A DNA stretch of 56,265 nucleotides from an uncultured Blautia sp. (GTDB taxonomy: Bacteria; Bacillota; Clostridia; Lachnospirales; Lachnospiraceae): the NCBI RefSeq assembly GCF_947654165.1, contig NZ_CANTKB010000022.1, positions 1 to 56,265 on the forward strand, read 5' to 3'. Positions 1 to 7,825 of this stretch are shown here, piece after piece. The first letter of the stretch is position 1, and each line of letters opens with the position of its first letter. Under the pieces are notes generated by a model. It saw nothing but the letters and a program-made list of their open reading frames with translations. It was not told the origin of the DNA and did no database searches. Both the position numbers and the translations under genes were made by a program.

Positions 1-73
1 CTATGGAAAAGTGGTAGACAAGGTGCTTGTCGCTGGCTCTGATACGGTGTCCTTTGTTCCAAATCATACGCAT
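1..73 (-). CDS. FtsK/SpoIIIE-type conjugation coupling protein, N-terminus only (Tn916 Orf21-like)
   Basis: The gene runs off the left edge; only the first 24 codons are present. They read MRMIWNKGHRIRASDKHLVYHF..., and the GxRIRxSxKxLVxHF pattern matches from memory the start of the Tn916 Orf21 family, the DNA-translocating coupling proteins that feed the transferred strand to the secretion channel. An AAAGGA ribosome site lies 7 bases before the ATG at 73. Its place downstream of two DUF961 genes is the Tn916 order. A Rho-independent terminator lies just upstream, so it may need its own promoter or read-through. The identity rests on a short fragment. Confidence 0.6.
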   Translation of the reverse strand, partial: MRMIWNKGHRIRASDKHLVYHFSI

Positions 74-94
74 AAATCAATCCTTTCTAGGTAT

Positions 95-127
95 GAAAAA
101 AGCAGTCAATCCTAAGACTAACTGCTT
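95..127 (-). terminator. Rho-independent terminator after the XRE/peptide pair
   Basis: Read on the minus strand, AAGCAGT and ACTGCTT form a 7-bp stem with a 14-base loop, followed at once by a run of six T. It closes the XRE-small peptide unit about 20 bases before the FtsK-like start codon. Confidence 0.6.
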
Positions 128-149
128 AATCAACAATAAAGTGTAAATT

Positions 150-266
150 TTATTGTTTCTTTTCTTCTTTTTTATCTTTTTTATTTTTTCTATCCCACCA
201 AGTACCTGCTAATGAACAACTTCCGCCCATAACTATAAAGCCAATCATAATAAGCCAAAATTCCAT
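150..266 (-). CDS. 38-aa predicted membrane peptide encoded behind the XRE repressor
   Basis: A short reading frame with a good ribosome site (GGGAGGAG, 5-6 bases before the ATG at 266). The peptide has a hydrophobic segment at residues 3-21 (starting MEFWLIMIGF, with a GGSC around residues 14-17), then WWDR and a very basic tail rich in K and E. One membrane span with a charged cytoplasmic tail is the likely form. It starts 15 bases after the XRE stop codon, so the two are probably co-transcribed. No family is recognised. A regulator partner, small toxin or immunity peptide are all open. Confidence 0.55.
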   Translation of the reverse strand: MEFWLIMIGFIVMGGSCSLAGTWWDRKNKKDKKEEKKQ

Positions 267-281
267 GATTTCTCCTCCCTT

Positions 282-869
282 TTAATTTGTTAAATGCTGG
301 CAAATAAAAATTACAACAAAACATATAATAAGTGCGATTACACCTGCAATGAATGCAAATATGATTTTTTGATAATTTCTTTTTCCTATTTCTTGTTGTG
401 TTTCATCATGCGTTAATTGCTTTCCGTCAATAAATGCCAAAATTTCTTTATAGGTTTGAATGTCATGGCTCTTTTTGAATTTTTCAATCTTACTTGCCGT
501 ATAGAGCGTTATTGCAAACAAGCATAACCAAATAATAATTCCTATATTTCCCTTAATACTAAATAAAGGATAGGCACTTATGGCTACGACTATCAATTCA
601 ATTAGGAAAACTACACTTATCACATTAAACTTTTTAATAGTTGCTTTTTCTACAATCTCCCTCATCTCCTTTATATCTTCTTTTATAAAATTATCTAAAG
701 ACACATTGAAGATATTAGATAAAGTAATTAAACTTTTAACATCTGGACAACTTTTATTTGTTTCCCAGTTAGAAATTGTTTGTCTTGAAACAAATATTTT
801 AAGAGCCAGTTCTTCTTGAGAAATTTTTTGTTGTTCCCTAAGTTTTTTGATTTGTAATCCAATATCCAT
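282..869 (-). CDS. XRE-family transcriptional regulator with C-terminal membrane segments
   Basis: A 195-aa protein. Residues 6-60 form a Cro/C1-type helix-turn-helix (IKKLREQQKISQEELA...SRQTISNWE). A linker follows, then hydrophobic stretches near residues 82-103, 108-128 and 168-190, so the DNA-binding domain is probably tethered to the membrane. Such proteins are known in Firmicutes as one-component regulators, often with a small neighbouring membrane gene. An AAGGAGA ribosome site precedes the ATG. A perfect palindrome over the likely promoter suggests autoregulation. It interrupts the usual DUF961-FtsK order of Tn916-like elements, so it looks like an inserted module. Confidence 0.8.
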   Translation of the reverse strand: MDIGLQIKKLREQQKISQEELALKIFVSRQTISNWETNKSCPDVKSLITLSNIFNVSLDNFIKEDIKEMREIVEKATIKKFNVISVVFLIELIVVAISAYPLFSIKGNIGIIIWLCLFAITLYTASKIEKFKKSHDIQTYKEILAFIDGKQLTHDETQQEIGKRNYQKIIFAFIAGVIALIICFVVIFICQHLTN

Positions 870-888
870 CTTGAATCTTCTCCTTTAT

Positions 889-931
889 TGTATATGAATA
901 TAGCTATTTTGTCTGTCAAAAGCCTTTGACA
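889..931 (-). promoter_or_regulatory. Promoter and palindromic operator of the XRE gene
   Basis: TGTCAAA (914-920) and TTTGACA (925-931) are perfect inverted arms with a 4-base centre. On the minus strand one arm supplies a TTGACA -35 box (919-914). A TATACA or CATATA element follows 17-19 bases later. A further half site, TTGTCAAAA, lies at 945-953. Overlap of a palindrome with the -35 box fits repression by the XRE protein itself. From 954 to 1037 nothing else is visible. Confidence 0.5.
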
Positions 932-1037
932 TTGCCATTTTCCCTTGTCAAAATAGTTTTACATGGCTTAAAACAGAACTTTTCAACTAATTATATCGGT
1001 TCTATATATAAGTTACAAGAAAAATATGGGCTCACAT

Positions 1038-1421
1038 TTATTTTTTCATCTGTCCTTGCGGTACATGGTTCTGTGGATTGCCTGCGTTCTGATTGCCTTT
1101 ATTCTTCAACACAATATCCTCTGCCTTTACATACCAGTCCACATCTGCACCCGTATAGGTTTTTCGTGATACCGTATCTGCTACTGGATTGACAAGCTCC
1201 ACAACTGCATTGTACGGAAATTCCCTTAACGGTACTTCTGGCGGTACGGACACGGGGATAATTCCACCATGCAAACTGCACTTCAAATCATAGATACGCT
1301 TTTTAAGCTGGGTACTCGGTGTCCCGTCCTCATTCTGCAAGAACACATCACGCACCGCTGTAAATTTTAATTCTCCAAATGTTTTTTCTTTGTCAATAAC
1401 AAAACCGTTTGATAATCTCAT
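1038..1421 (-). CDS. DUF961 family ICE protein (Tn916 Orf22/Orf23-like)
   Basis: A 127-aa soluble protein starting MRLSNGFVIDKEKTFGELKF. The motif set (TFGELKF near the start, RxYxLxCSLHGGIIPVSVPPEVPLREF in the middle, and a VELVNPVADT segment) is typical of DUF961, the small proteins encoded at the start of Tn916-like transfer regions. Their role is not settled; they are linked to conjugation. It follows the second DUF961 gene by 15 bases on the same strand, which implies one transcript. Confidence 0.8.
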   Translation of the reverse strand: MRLSNGFVIDKEKTFGELKFTAVRDVFLQNEDGTPSTQLKKRIYDLKCSLHGGIIPVSVPPEVPLREFPYNAVVELVNPVADTVSRKTYTGADVDWYVKAEDIVLKNKGNQNAGNPQNHVPQGQMKK

Positions 1422-1436
1422 AAATTCTTCACTCCT

Positions 1437-1763
1437 TTACTTTTCTTCAACTGCTACAATATCATCAGCAACTAACACATAATCGGTATGTCCCATATCC
1501 CCGATTGCGTAACCTCTGCCGTATAACTTCGGATTGACAAGTTTTACTTTCTGTTCATACTTGAACTTCTTTTCGCCAGCCTGCACGGGAATTTCCACCA
1601 CAACATTTTCGCCTTTCTGTACGTCAGAATAAAGGTTATAGCTTCGTCTGGCTAAAACCCTGCGGTTATTTTTATCCCTTTCAAAGATAGGCTCGCTTTC
1701 GCCTGCAAATTCAAGAGTTCCAAAAGACTGTGCCATATCTGGCACGACATATTTCATTTCCAT
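1437..1763 (-). CDS. DUF961 family ICE protein (Tn916 Orf23-like)
   Basis: A 108-aa protein, MEMKYVVPDMAQSFGTLEFAG..., with the same layout as its neighbour: an early FGTLEF motif, a central RRSYNLYSDVQKGENVVVEIPV stretch and a VKLVNPKLYGRGY segment. Paired DUF961 genes are a hallmark of Tn916-family elements (orf23-orf22). The 5' leader (1764-1999) is strongly folded and separates it from the adhesin gene upstream. The ATG has a weak GAGGTAAAAC ribosome site. Confidence 0.8.
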   Translation of the reverse strand: MEMKYVVPDMAQSFGTLEFAGESEPIFERDKNNRRVLARRSYNLYSDVQKGENVVVEIPVQAGEKKFKYEQKVKLVNPKLYGRGYAIGDMGHTDYVLVADDIVAVEEK

Positions 1764-1815
1764 ATTGTTTTACCTCGTTTCTTTCTATATTTGATAAGTT
1801 TTTTGATTGTGATTT

Positions 1816-1961
1816 CTTATTCTGGCGGTTAGGGAAGTACCAGCAATCCCCCAGATAGTAAAGGGTAAAATAAATGCTTACGCACCCTTGACTATCTGTG
1901 TTCTTGCAGGTTGTTGGCAGACAAGCCAGAATAAGCGTAAGTCTGCCGACACGGTATCGGC
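1816..1961 (-). promoter_or_regulatory. Highly structured non-coding leader before the DUF961 pair
   Basis: The gap between the adhesin stop codon and the first DUF961 gene holds nested inverted repeats: an 11-bp pair CTTATTCTGGC (1816-1826) with GCCAGAATAAG (1925-1935), enclosing a 14-of-15 pair at 1852-1866 and 1884-1898. A competing 7-bp pair, GGCAGAC (1916-1922) with GTCTGCC (1941-1947), traps one arm of the first, and a GCCGA/TCGGC hairpin follows near 1945-1961. Mutually exclusive stems in a leader suggest attenuation or another cis-acting RNA. No known riboswitch class was recognised. A DNA role in transfer is also possible. Confidence 0.45.
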
Positions 1962-1999
1962 GGAGAGCGTGATTTTTCTTTTCTCATACCGTTACCGCC

Positions 2000-4900
2000 T
2001 TATGATTTCTTCGTTTGACGGCGTTTGTAGAAGAAGATACCTGCCAGTCCAGCACCAGAAGTTAGTAATAATGCAAGCAGTCCGTAAAGGTTCGTGTTAT
2101 CGCCCGTTTTTGGACTGTCTGTTTTATGCGGTGTATTTGGTGTCTGTGGCGTTTCGGGTTTCTCTGGTTCTTCTGGGACTTCGGGTTTTTCCTTAAAGGT
2201 AATTGTCTGTCCCTCGTCCTCAATGTCCTTATGCTCGGTAACTTTCTTCGGCTCGTCTGGATTGCTCAAATCGTACAATTCTTCAAAGGTTACAAGCTGT
2301 TTACCGTCAAGAGAAGTAGCGTCAAAGGTAAAGGCAACTTCCACTTTCATAGTTTCGCTGTCTGCGGTAAAGGTGTAATCACTTTCCGCACGTTTTCCAT
2401 TGATAAGAAGCTCTGCATTTTCTTCTTTCAACATCTGCCAGCCTACAAGTTTGTACTGTGTGCCGACTTCTAAGCCCTCTAAAGTTATGGTATCAATGAT
2501 TGTTACCTCTTTTCCAGCTTCAAGCTCTTTGTTGCCGTCCTTATCGGTAGCAGTCGTATGAATTTTGATGATACGCTCTGTGATAAGTACCGTCTGTCCG
2601 TCGTCCTCAATGTCTTTATGTTCCGCAACTTTCACGGGTTCGTCTGGATTGCTTAAATCATACAATTCTTCAAAGGTTACAAGATTTTTACCGCCAAGCT
2701 CGGACGCATTGAATGTATAAGCAATTTCCACTTTCATAGCTTCATCATCAGCAATAAAGGTATAGTCATTTTCTACACGCTTTCCATCAATGACAAGTTC
2801 AGCGTTTTCTTCCTTTAACATCTGCCAGCCTTTGAGCTGATATTTTGTGCCTTTTGTAAGTCCGTCTAATTTGACGGTATCAACGATTGTTACCTCTTTT
2901 CCAGCAAGGATTGTCTTTTCGCCGTCCTTGCTGGTCGCTGTGGTATGGATAGAGATTTCTTTTTCGTATTCATCAGTCAAAGTACCTAAATCAATCACAA
3001 GGTTATTTCTTGATACCACGATTTCAAATGATGGGATAAGTTCAAAACCTTTGTTGCTGTCAGAGCGTAATTCTTCAATGATGTAGGTATCATAAGGTAA
3101 CGCACCCTTGCTGTCGTCTGGTTCAGAAGTCCCAAACCATACACCGTCCTCGCTGGTCTTTCCTGCGTTGGTATTGTGCTTATGAGAAGCCCAGTCAGCA
3201 GAAGTGGAGAACTGCCCGTTATCATCAGTTACCACGACATGACTTTCTCCCGTCGTCTTGCTTGTGATCCTAAAGGGAACATCAGCAAGACGCTTGTGTG
3301 TGCCTGCACCGATTTTCACGCCCTCAATATCGCCACGCTTAATCTGATTATAGATAGAATGGGCTTCGTCAGTTAAGTCCACAATTTTTCCGTTTTCTGT
3401 GATTGCAAAGTCAATCGGTTTTGCACCGTCTGTCAAATATCCGTTTGGAGCTTCACTCTCAACGATACGGAATTTTCCATAAGGTAAAAGGTCAGCGGAA
3501 GTAGAAGCGACACCCTCAATGTCTGTATGGATTGTTTTTACCACTTCATTTTTCTTGTATAGCTTGCCCTCAACCAATACCGCATTATCATTTAAGGAAA
3601 TGATGTCAAAGGCAGTATCTTTCAAAGTAGCACTTCCTTGTGGCTTTGTATCGCCCGTTTCTAAATCTCGTTTCTGAATTTTGACACCGCCACGGATAAC
3701 CTTGTCTGATACGGAAAACTGGTTACTTCCAGTAAGTACGGCAAGGTCGCCGTCCTCTGTAATTTGTGTAAGGTATAAGCCCTTAATCTGTTCGGACTTA
3801 TCGCCAGCCTGCATATATGCACCGTCCAGCAAGTAACCGTTTGGAGCTTTTGTTTCTTCTACGGTTAGTGTCCCAAGTGGAAGAACTGCCTTGCCGTCCT
3901 GCATATAGAAACTGTCGCCAGATACTTTGTATGTGTCCGCTAATTTTGTAACATAATGGATTGTACCGTCGCTGTCTGTTTCGGCGATTGTCTTTGTAAC
4001 CCATGTACGAGTAACTTCGGCAGGGAGATTGTCTTTGTTATAGAAGCCTGCATAATACTTCCATGTAAATTCCGCACCTGCTAAAGAAGCGTTCCCTTGC
4101 GGATTGTCTTTCTGTGTTTCCATATCAATCTTGAAAAGCTCAATCAACGTGTCAGTTACTTTTGGTGTATCTGATACGTTCAAGGTCGCTGTTTCGCCAG
4201 CTTTGATTGTCAATGGATAGATTGTTTTATCCACTTTATATCCTGCTGGTGCGGATAATTCCTTGATATAGACTGTGCCTGCTTTTACTTCTACAACATC
4301 TGTATTTCCGTTTTCATAAGTCGTAAGGGTGGCAAGCTGTTTCGTGCAGTCCTTATCAGAAAAGACACCATAGGTTGCACCAGCGATTGAGTAATTCCCG
4401 TTACCGTCTGTAATGCTGGTATTACTGGAAGTCTTTTGAAGTTTCGCATTTCCGACATTTAACTTCGCCCAGAATTGTCCTAATTCCTGCCCCTCGCCAG
4501 AGTAGATATAACCGCCACATTCATAGCGTCCTTTATTTTCTTTGACAAAGGCTCTTGCACCAGAGAAAACTTCGTCCTGCGTAGCCTTTGGAATTTCATC
4601 ATAAGAAGCTCGCACGTTATCACATTGCCAGCCAAGATGTACGCTCAATCTCTGCCAGACGACACATTGTTCCAGCAGATAGACTTGCTTGTAGTTCAGT
4701 TCCTTGTGAGCTTCGCCATACTGTTTGACATACTCTAAGGATAACGCCACATCTGAAATCTGGTCGGCACTCATGCGTGAGCTTGCGTCAGCTCTGGTCT
4801 TGTAGCCATTCTTAAAATCTGTGTTGATGTCGATACAATAGGCAGTTTCGCCCTCGACTTTCATATAGCCCTCATTGAATGTCGAACCGATAGAACCGTC

Positions 4901-5050
4901 ATTCATTACTTTTTCAATGATACCGACACGCTCTGCACTTTCCGTCCAGTATTGCTTACTTTCTGCATGAACGGGTGTAGTCGGTAAAGCAGTAACGACA
5001 GTTGCAAGAGCTAAGAAGCCCGTACACAATCGTTTTAACATCTTTTTCAT
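2000..5050 (-). CDS. LPXTG-type surface adhesin: thioester (TQXA) domain, SpaA/Cna-B domains, two VaFE repeats
   Basis: Start set at the MKKMLKRL codon (5050), which has a GAAAGGAGC ribosome site; the open frame goes 15 codons further up without one. The protein is 1016 aa. It has a signal peptide (cut near VHAES); a thioester-type domain with Cys in YCID and a Gln in LEQCVVW, the pair that forms a host-binding thioester in such adhesins; several SpaA/Cna-B isopeptide domains (SAPAGY, KAPNGY, EAPNGY motifs); two near-identical VaFE repeats ending VTFEELYD; a Pro/Glu-rich wall-spanning stretch; and SPKTGD, a hydrophobic helix and a KRRQTKK tail for sortase anchoring. It is ICE cargo, likely an attachment or mating-contact factor. 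Confidence 0.85.
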   Translation of the reverse strand: MKKMLKRLCTGFLALATVVTALPTTPVHAESKQYWTESAERVGIIEKVMNDGSIGSTFNEGYMKVEGETAYCIDINTDFKNGYKTRADASSRMSADQISDVALSLEYVKQYGEAHKELNYKQVYLLEQCVVWQRLSVHLGWQCDNVRASYDEIPKATQDEVFSGARAFVKENKGRYECGGYIYSGEGQELGQFWAKLNVGNAKLQKTSSNTSITDGNGNYSIAGATYGVFSDKDCTKQLATLTTYENGNTDVVEVKAGTVYIKELSAPAGYKVDKTIYPLTIKAGETATLNVSDTPKVTDTLIELFKIDMETQKDNPQGNASLAGAEFTWKYYAGFYNKDNLPAEVTRTWVTKTIAETDSDGTIHYVTKLADTYKVSGDSFYMQDGKAVLPLGTLTVEETKAPNGYLLDGAYMQAGDKSEQIKGLYLTQITEDGDLAVLTGSNQFSVSDKVIRGGVKIQKRDLETGDTKPQGSATLKDTAFDIISLNDNAVLVEGKLYKKNEVVKTIHTDIEGVASTSADLLPYGKFRIVESEAPNGYLTDGAKPIDFAITENGKIVDLTDEAHSIYNQIKRGDIEGVKIGAGTHKRLADVPFRITSKTTGESHVVVTDDNGQFSTSADWASHKHNTNAGKTSEDGVWFGTSEPDDSKGALPYDTYIIEELRSDSNKGFELIPSFEIVVSRNNLVIDLGTLTDEYEKEISIHTTATSKDGEKTILAGKEVTIVDTVKLDGLTKGTKYQLKGWQMLKEENAELVIDGKRVENDYTFIADDEAMKVEIAYTFNASELGGKNLVTFEELYDLSNPDEPVKVAEHKDIEDDGQTVLITERIIKIHTTATDKDGNKELEAGKEVTIIDTITLEGLEVGTQYKLVGWQMLKEENAELLINGKRAESDYTFTADSETMKVEVAFTFDATSLDGKQLVTFEELYDLSNPDEPKKVTEHKDIEDEGQTITFKEKPEVPEEPEKPETPQTPNTPHKTDSPKTGDNTNLYGLLALLLTSGAGLAGIFFYKRRQTKKS
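2215..2955 (-). repeat. Two tandem 387-bp VaFE coding repeats inside the adhesin gene
   Basis: The stretch 2215-2568 recurs at 2602-2955 with an exact 387-base (129-codon) shift. Both encode HTTAT.KDG...EVTI.DT...YxLxGWQMLKEENAEL...VTFEELYDLSNPDEP...HKDIED.GQT. The unit is a VaFE-type immunoglobulin-like domain. Copy number may vary by recombination. Confidence 0.8.
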
Positions 5051-5203
5051 AAATCTAATGCTCCTTTCATTTTGGGTATAAAAATAGACGCTCATTTCTG
5101 AACGTCTACATTATTGAAAGGCTTGTCCTCTCACACATATTCTATTTTAATAGGTACAACAGTTGCCTTTCTCCTTGTATTTTCGTTGTTTTCATCACTT
5201 GCG

Positions 5204-5251
5204 TTATCTACAACCCCCATGTCCGGCATCAATCATGATTTTATAGGACAT
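5204..5251 (-). pseudogene. N-terminal stub of an N-acetylmuramoyl-L-alanine amidase, cut by the ICE end
   Basis: On the minus strand an AGGAG ribosome site precedes ATG at 5251. The frame reads MSYKIMIDAGHGG, then CR and a stop. KIMIDAGHGG is the start of the zinc-dependent Amidase_3 family, where the His binds zinc. The match ends abruptly after GHGG, next to the ICE adhesin. The simplest reading is that the ICE inserted at about 5206-5216 and the rest of the amidase lies at its other end, outside the window. The exact boundary and any duplicated target bases cannot be set from one junction. Confidence 0.6.
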
Positions 5252-5414
5252 ATAATACTCCTGGTAATGCTTTCTGTTCAGTATATGCGGGAGAAGAAAA
5301 AAGTGTGTGGGAAATCTAAAAATACCATAAATTTTCCTTTTTCTCCTTTTCACTGCAAGAGAAACGTGATAAAATTCTCTTCAATGGAAAAATGAAGAAA
5401 AGGACGAAAGAAAC

Positions 5415-6032
5415 ATGAAAAAACCACAAATTACCGATGATAATAGGAAAAAATGGGACAACTTCTGGTATTATTACAAATACCATGTATTGGCGGGAGC
5501 ATTTGTCTTAATATGTATCATTATTTTTGTAAAGGATATGCTTGCTAAAGTGGATTATGATTATTGTGTCAGTGTGATAGGAAACTATGCTATGCCGGAA
5601 GAGGATACACTTGCTTTACAAACCTGGTTTGAGGAACATGCAGAGGATATCAATGGAGATGGAGAAATCCATGTGCAGGTTGCGGATTATTACCTTCCGC
5701 CAGAAGGGGAGACTGGATACGATCCGCAGGTTTATGCAGCAAGCCAGACAAAATTGATGGTGGATCTTCAGGAAGGAACCAGTATGATTTATTTCCTGGA
5801 TAAAGAAAATTATGAAAAACTTCAGGAAATGGAAGCTTTTCCGGAACAGGAAGAGACCGTAGAAGTAAAGGACTGCAGCGGATTTCAAGAAATAGGAAGT
5901 CCGGCATATCTGAAAGATATGATCGTGACCATGCGTCTTATGTATGATGACTCTAAGCTGGGAAAGGATGAAGAAATCCGAGATTATTATGATTCCAGCG
6001 AGTCTCTTATGAAACAGTTTGTGGGAAACTAA
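5415..6032 (+). CDS. Hypothetical single-span membrane protein
   Basis: A 205-aa protein, not recognised as a named family. It has a charged, aromatic N-terminus (KKWDNFWYYYKYH), one membrane helix at about residues 24-40, and an acidic C-terminal domain with many D and E, probably outside the membrane. There is no Cys pair or catalytic motif. It stands alone: the amidase stub is divergent upstream and a strong terminator follows. The ribosome site (AAGGA, 12 bases before ATG) is moderate. Confidence 0.75.
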   Translation: MKKPQITDDNRKKWDNFWYYYKYHVLAGAFVLICIIIFVKDMLAKVDYDYCVSVIGNYAMPEEDTLALQTWFEEHAEDINGDGEIHVQVADYYLPPEGETGYDPQVYAASQTKLMVDLQEGTSMIYFLDKENYEKLQEMEAFPEQEETVEVKDCSGFQEIGSPAYLKDMIVTMRLMYDDSKLGKDEEIRDYYDSSESLMKQFVGN

Positions 6033-6039
6033 GCAGAAA

Positions 6040-6100
6040 AGAGCATTTTTACAGAAAAAGGAGAGGACTCTCTGATTTCTGCAAAAATGTTCTTTTTCTT
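6040..6100 (+). terminator. Rho-independent terminator after the hypothetical membrane protein
   Basis: AGAGCATTTTTACAGAAA pairs with TTTCTGCAAAAATGTTCT across a short GAGAG/CTCTC inner stem, and TTTTTCTTTT follows. Confidence 0.75.
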
Positions 6101-6129
6101 TTGTTATCTAAAAAGGTCTTATGATGTGA

Positions 6130-6240
6130 TTGAATCATTTAGAAAATTTTGATAGGATATGTTTTGTACTCTTCAGAGGATAAAAGAAAATTGCGTGTAA
6201 ATCCACGCAGGGGAAAACAGTGAGAATTCCCGATTTTTTC
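6130..6240 (+). promoter_or_regulatory. Promoter and two-hairpin leader of the molybdate operon
   Basis: TTGAAT (6130-6135) and TAGGAT (6153-6158) with a 17-base spacer make a fair sigma-A promoter. The palindrome TGATTGAATCA overlaps the -35 box and could be an operator. The leader then holds a GCGTG/CACGC hairpin (6193-6208) and a GGGAA/TTCCC hairpin (6211-6231) followed by GATTTTTTC, an intrinsic-terminator shape just before the modA ribosome site. This could be an attenuator. It is too small to match the known molybdenum-cofactor riboswitch fold, so that identity is not claimed. Confidence 0.4.
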
Positions 6241-6263
6241 TGAACAAGAAAGGAGCGAAGCGT

Positions 6264-7145
6264 ATGAAGAGAAAAATGACATCTGTCATGATGATGCTGG
6301 TACTGACAGCAGGGCTTGCAGGCTGTGGAGGCGGTGCTGAGATGACACCGAATGAAACGGTTGCAGACAAGAAAACAGAGGACAGCAAAAACAAAGAGAA
6401 GGAACAGGTAGACCTGAATGTATTTGCTGCAGCATCGATGACAGAGACACTTACAGAAATTGGAGAACTTTACGAAAAAGAACATCCCCAGGTGAAGATC
6501 AGCTTTAACTTTGATTCTTCCGGCACCTTAAAGACACAGATTCAGGAAGGTGCTGCCTGTGATCTGTTTATCTCAGCAGGACAAAAGCAGATGGATCAGC
6601 TGGATATCAAGGCAGACCCGGAAGTGAACACAGAAGAACTGGATTTTGTGAAAGAAGATTCCAGGATTAATATCCTGGAAAACAAGGTAACCCTTTGTGT
6701 GTCAGAAGGCAGTGAGATAGGAATCAAGACCTTTGATGATCTGGCAGAAGCACTGAAAAACGGAAACATCCTTATGGCTATGGGAAATCAGGATGTACCG
6801 GTAGGCCAGTATACGCAGAAAATCCTGGAATTTTACGGACTGAATGAGGAAGAGCTGGCAGGAGCAGGAAAAATTTCTTATGGAAGTAACGTAAAAGAAG
6901 TGACTACCCAGATTTCTGAGAGCAGTGTGGACTGTGGCATTATTTACTGTACCGATGCATATTCTGCCGGGCTTACGGTTTCTGATTATGCTGCTGCTGA
7001 TATGTGCGGACAGGTGATCTATCCGGCATCGGTATTGAAAACCAGTGAGCATCAGGAAGATGCTCAGGCATTTTTGGATTATCTGCAAACAGACTCCTGT
7101 ATGGAGATTTTCCAAAAAGTAGGTTTTTCACCGATTGAGCAATAG
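6264..7145 (+). CDS. modA: Molybdate ABC transporter, substrate-binding lipoprotein
   Basis: 293 aa. A lipoprotein signal ends in LAGC (Cys21), so it is lipid-anchored outside the membrane. After a K/E/D-rich linker the domain begins VDLNVFAAASMTETLTEIGELYEKEHP, the classic ModA start, with FNFDSSGTLKTQIQEGAACDLFISA and the later DVPVGQYTQKIL motif that lines the oxyanion pocket. It binds molybdate, and probably tungstate, and hands it to ModB. First gene of modABC plus a molybdopterin-binding gene. AAAGGAG ribosome site. Confidence 0.93.
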   Translation: MKRKMTSVMMMLVLTAGLAGCGGGAEMTPNETVADKKTEDSKNKEKEQVDLNVFAAASMTETLTEIGELYEKEHPQVKISFNFDSSGTLKTQIQEGAACDLFISAGQKQMDQLDIKADPEVNTEELDFVKEDSRINILENKVTLCVSEGSEIGIKTFDDLAEALKNGNILMAMGNQDVPVGQYTQKILEFYGLNEEELAGAGKISYGSNVKEVTTQISESSVDCGIIYCTDAYSAGLTVSDYAAADMCGQVIYPASVLKTSEHQEDAQAFLDYLQTDSCMEIFQKVGFSPIEQ

Positions 7146-7156
7146 GAGGAAAGAAG

Positions 7157-7825
7157 ATGGACTGGTATCCACTTTGGAACTCTCTGAGGATTGCAGCAGT
7201 CAGCAGTGTGCTGGTGTTTTTTCTCGGAATATTTGCGGCCTATTATGTTGCAAAACTGCCAAGAGCCGTGAAGGGAATTTTGGATGTGATCTTTACCCTT
7301 CCTATGGTGTTGCCTCCTACAGTATGTGGATATTTTTTGCTGCTTTTGTTTGGAGTGAAACGTCCCATAGGACTGCTTCTTTCAAAGCTTGGGATGCAGG
7401 TGGCCATGACCTGGCAAGGAGGTATTCTGGCATCCGCAGTGGTTGCGTTTCCACTGATGTACCGCACAGCCCGCGGAGCTTTTGAAAGTTTTGATGAGAC
7501 CCTTGCTTATTCAGGACAGACGTTGGGCTTATCCAATACCTATATATTCTGGAAGATTCGTATGCCGGCCTGCCGTCAGGGGATTTTGGCAGGAACTGTT
7601 CTGGCCTTTGCAAGAGCACTGGGTGAGTATGGATCAACGAGCATGCTCATAGGTTATATTCCGGGAAAGACGGCCACGATTTCCACTACAGTCTATCAGT
7701 TATGGAGGACAAATGATGAGGCCGGAGCTTTTATGTGGGTTATGGTGAACCTGGCGATTTCCACCGTAATTCTTCTGGTGGTTAATATGCTGGAGACCAA
7801 AAACAGAAAGGCGGTGAAAACATGA
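7157..7825 (+). CDS. modB: Molybdate ABC transporter, permease
   Basis: 222 aa, starting 11 bases after modA with an AGGAGG ribosome site. About five membrane helices are visible. The typical ModB motif LPMVLPPTVCGYFLL lies near residues 47-61, and the cytoplasmic EAA loop (GLSNTYIFWKIRMPACRQGILAG, then ALGEYGSTSMLIG) that contacts the ATPase is intact. It forms the channel dimer for molybdate uptake. Its last codons overlap the modC start by 4 bases, so translation is probably coupled. Confidence 0.93.
   Translation: MDWYPLWNSLRIAAVSSVLVFFLGIFAAYYVAKLPRAVKGILDVIFTLPMVLPPTVCGYFLLLLFGVKRPIGLLLSKLGMQVAMTWQGGILASAVVAFPLMYRTARGAFESFDETLAYSGQTLGLSNTYIFWKIRMPACRQGILAGTVLAFARALGEYGSTSMLIGYIPGKTATISTTVYQLWRTNDEAGAFMWVMVNLAISTVILLVVNMLETKNRKAVKT

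Noticed and set aside
728..919. 63-aa minus-strand frame over the start of the XRE gene
   Set aside because: Out of frame with the clear helix-turn-helix protein and without its own signals.
926..1192. 88-aa plus-strand frame
   Set aside because: It overlaps the DUF961 gene on the other strand and has no ribosome site.
5114..5395. 93-aa open frame on the plus strand between the ICE and the next gene
   Set aside because: No ribosome site and no family pattern. It runs across the amidase stub on the other strand and the ICE junction.
6165..6263. Molybdenum-cofactor riboswitch
   Set aside because: The two short hairpins are far smaller than the known fold and none of its core pattern could be placed.
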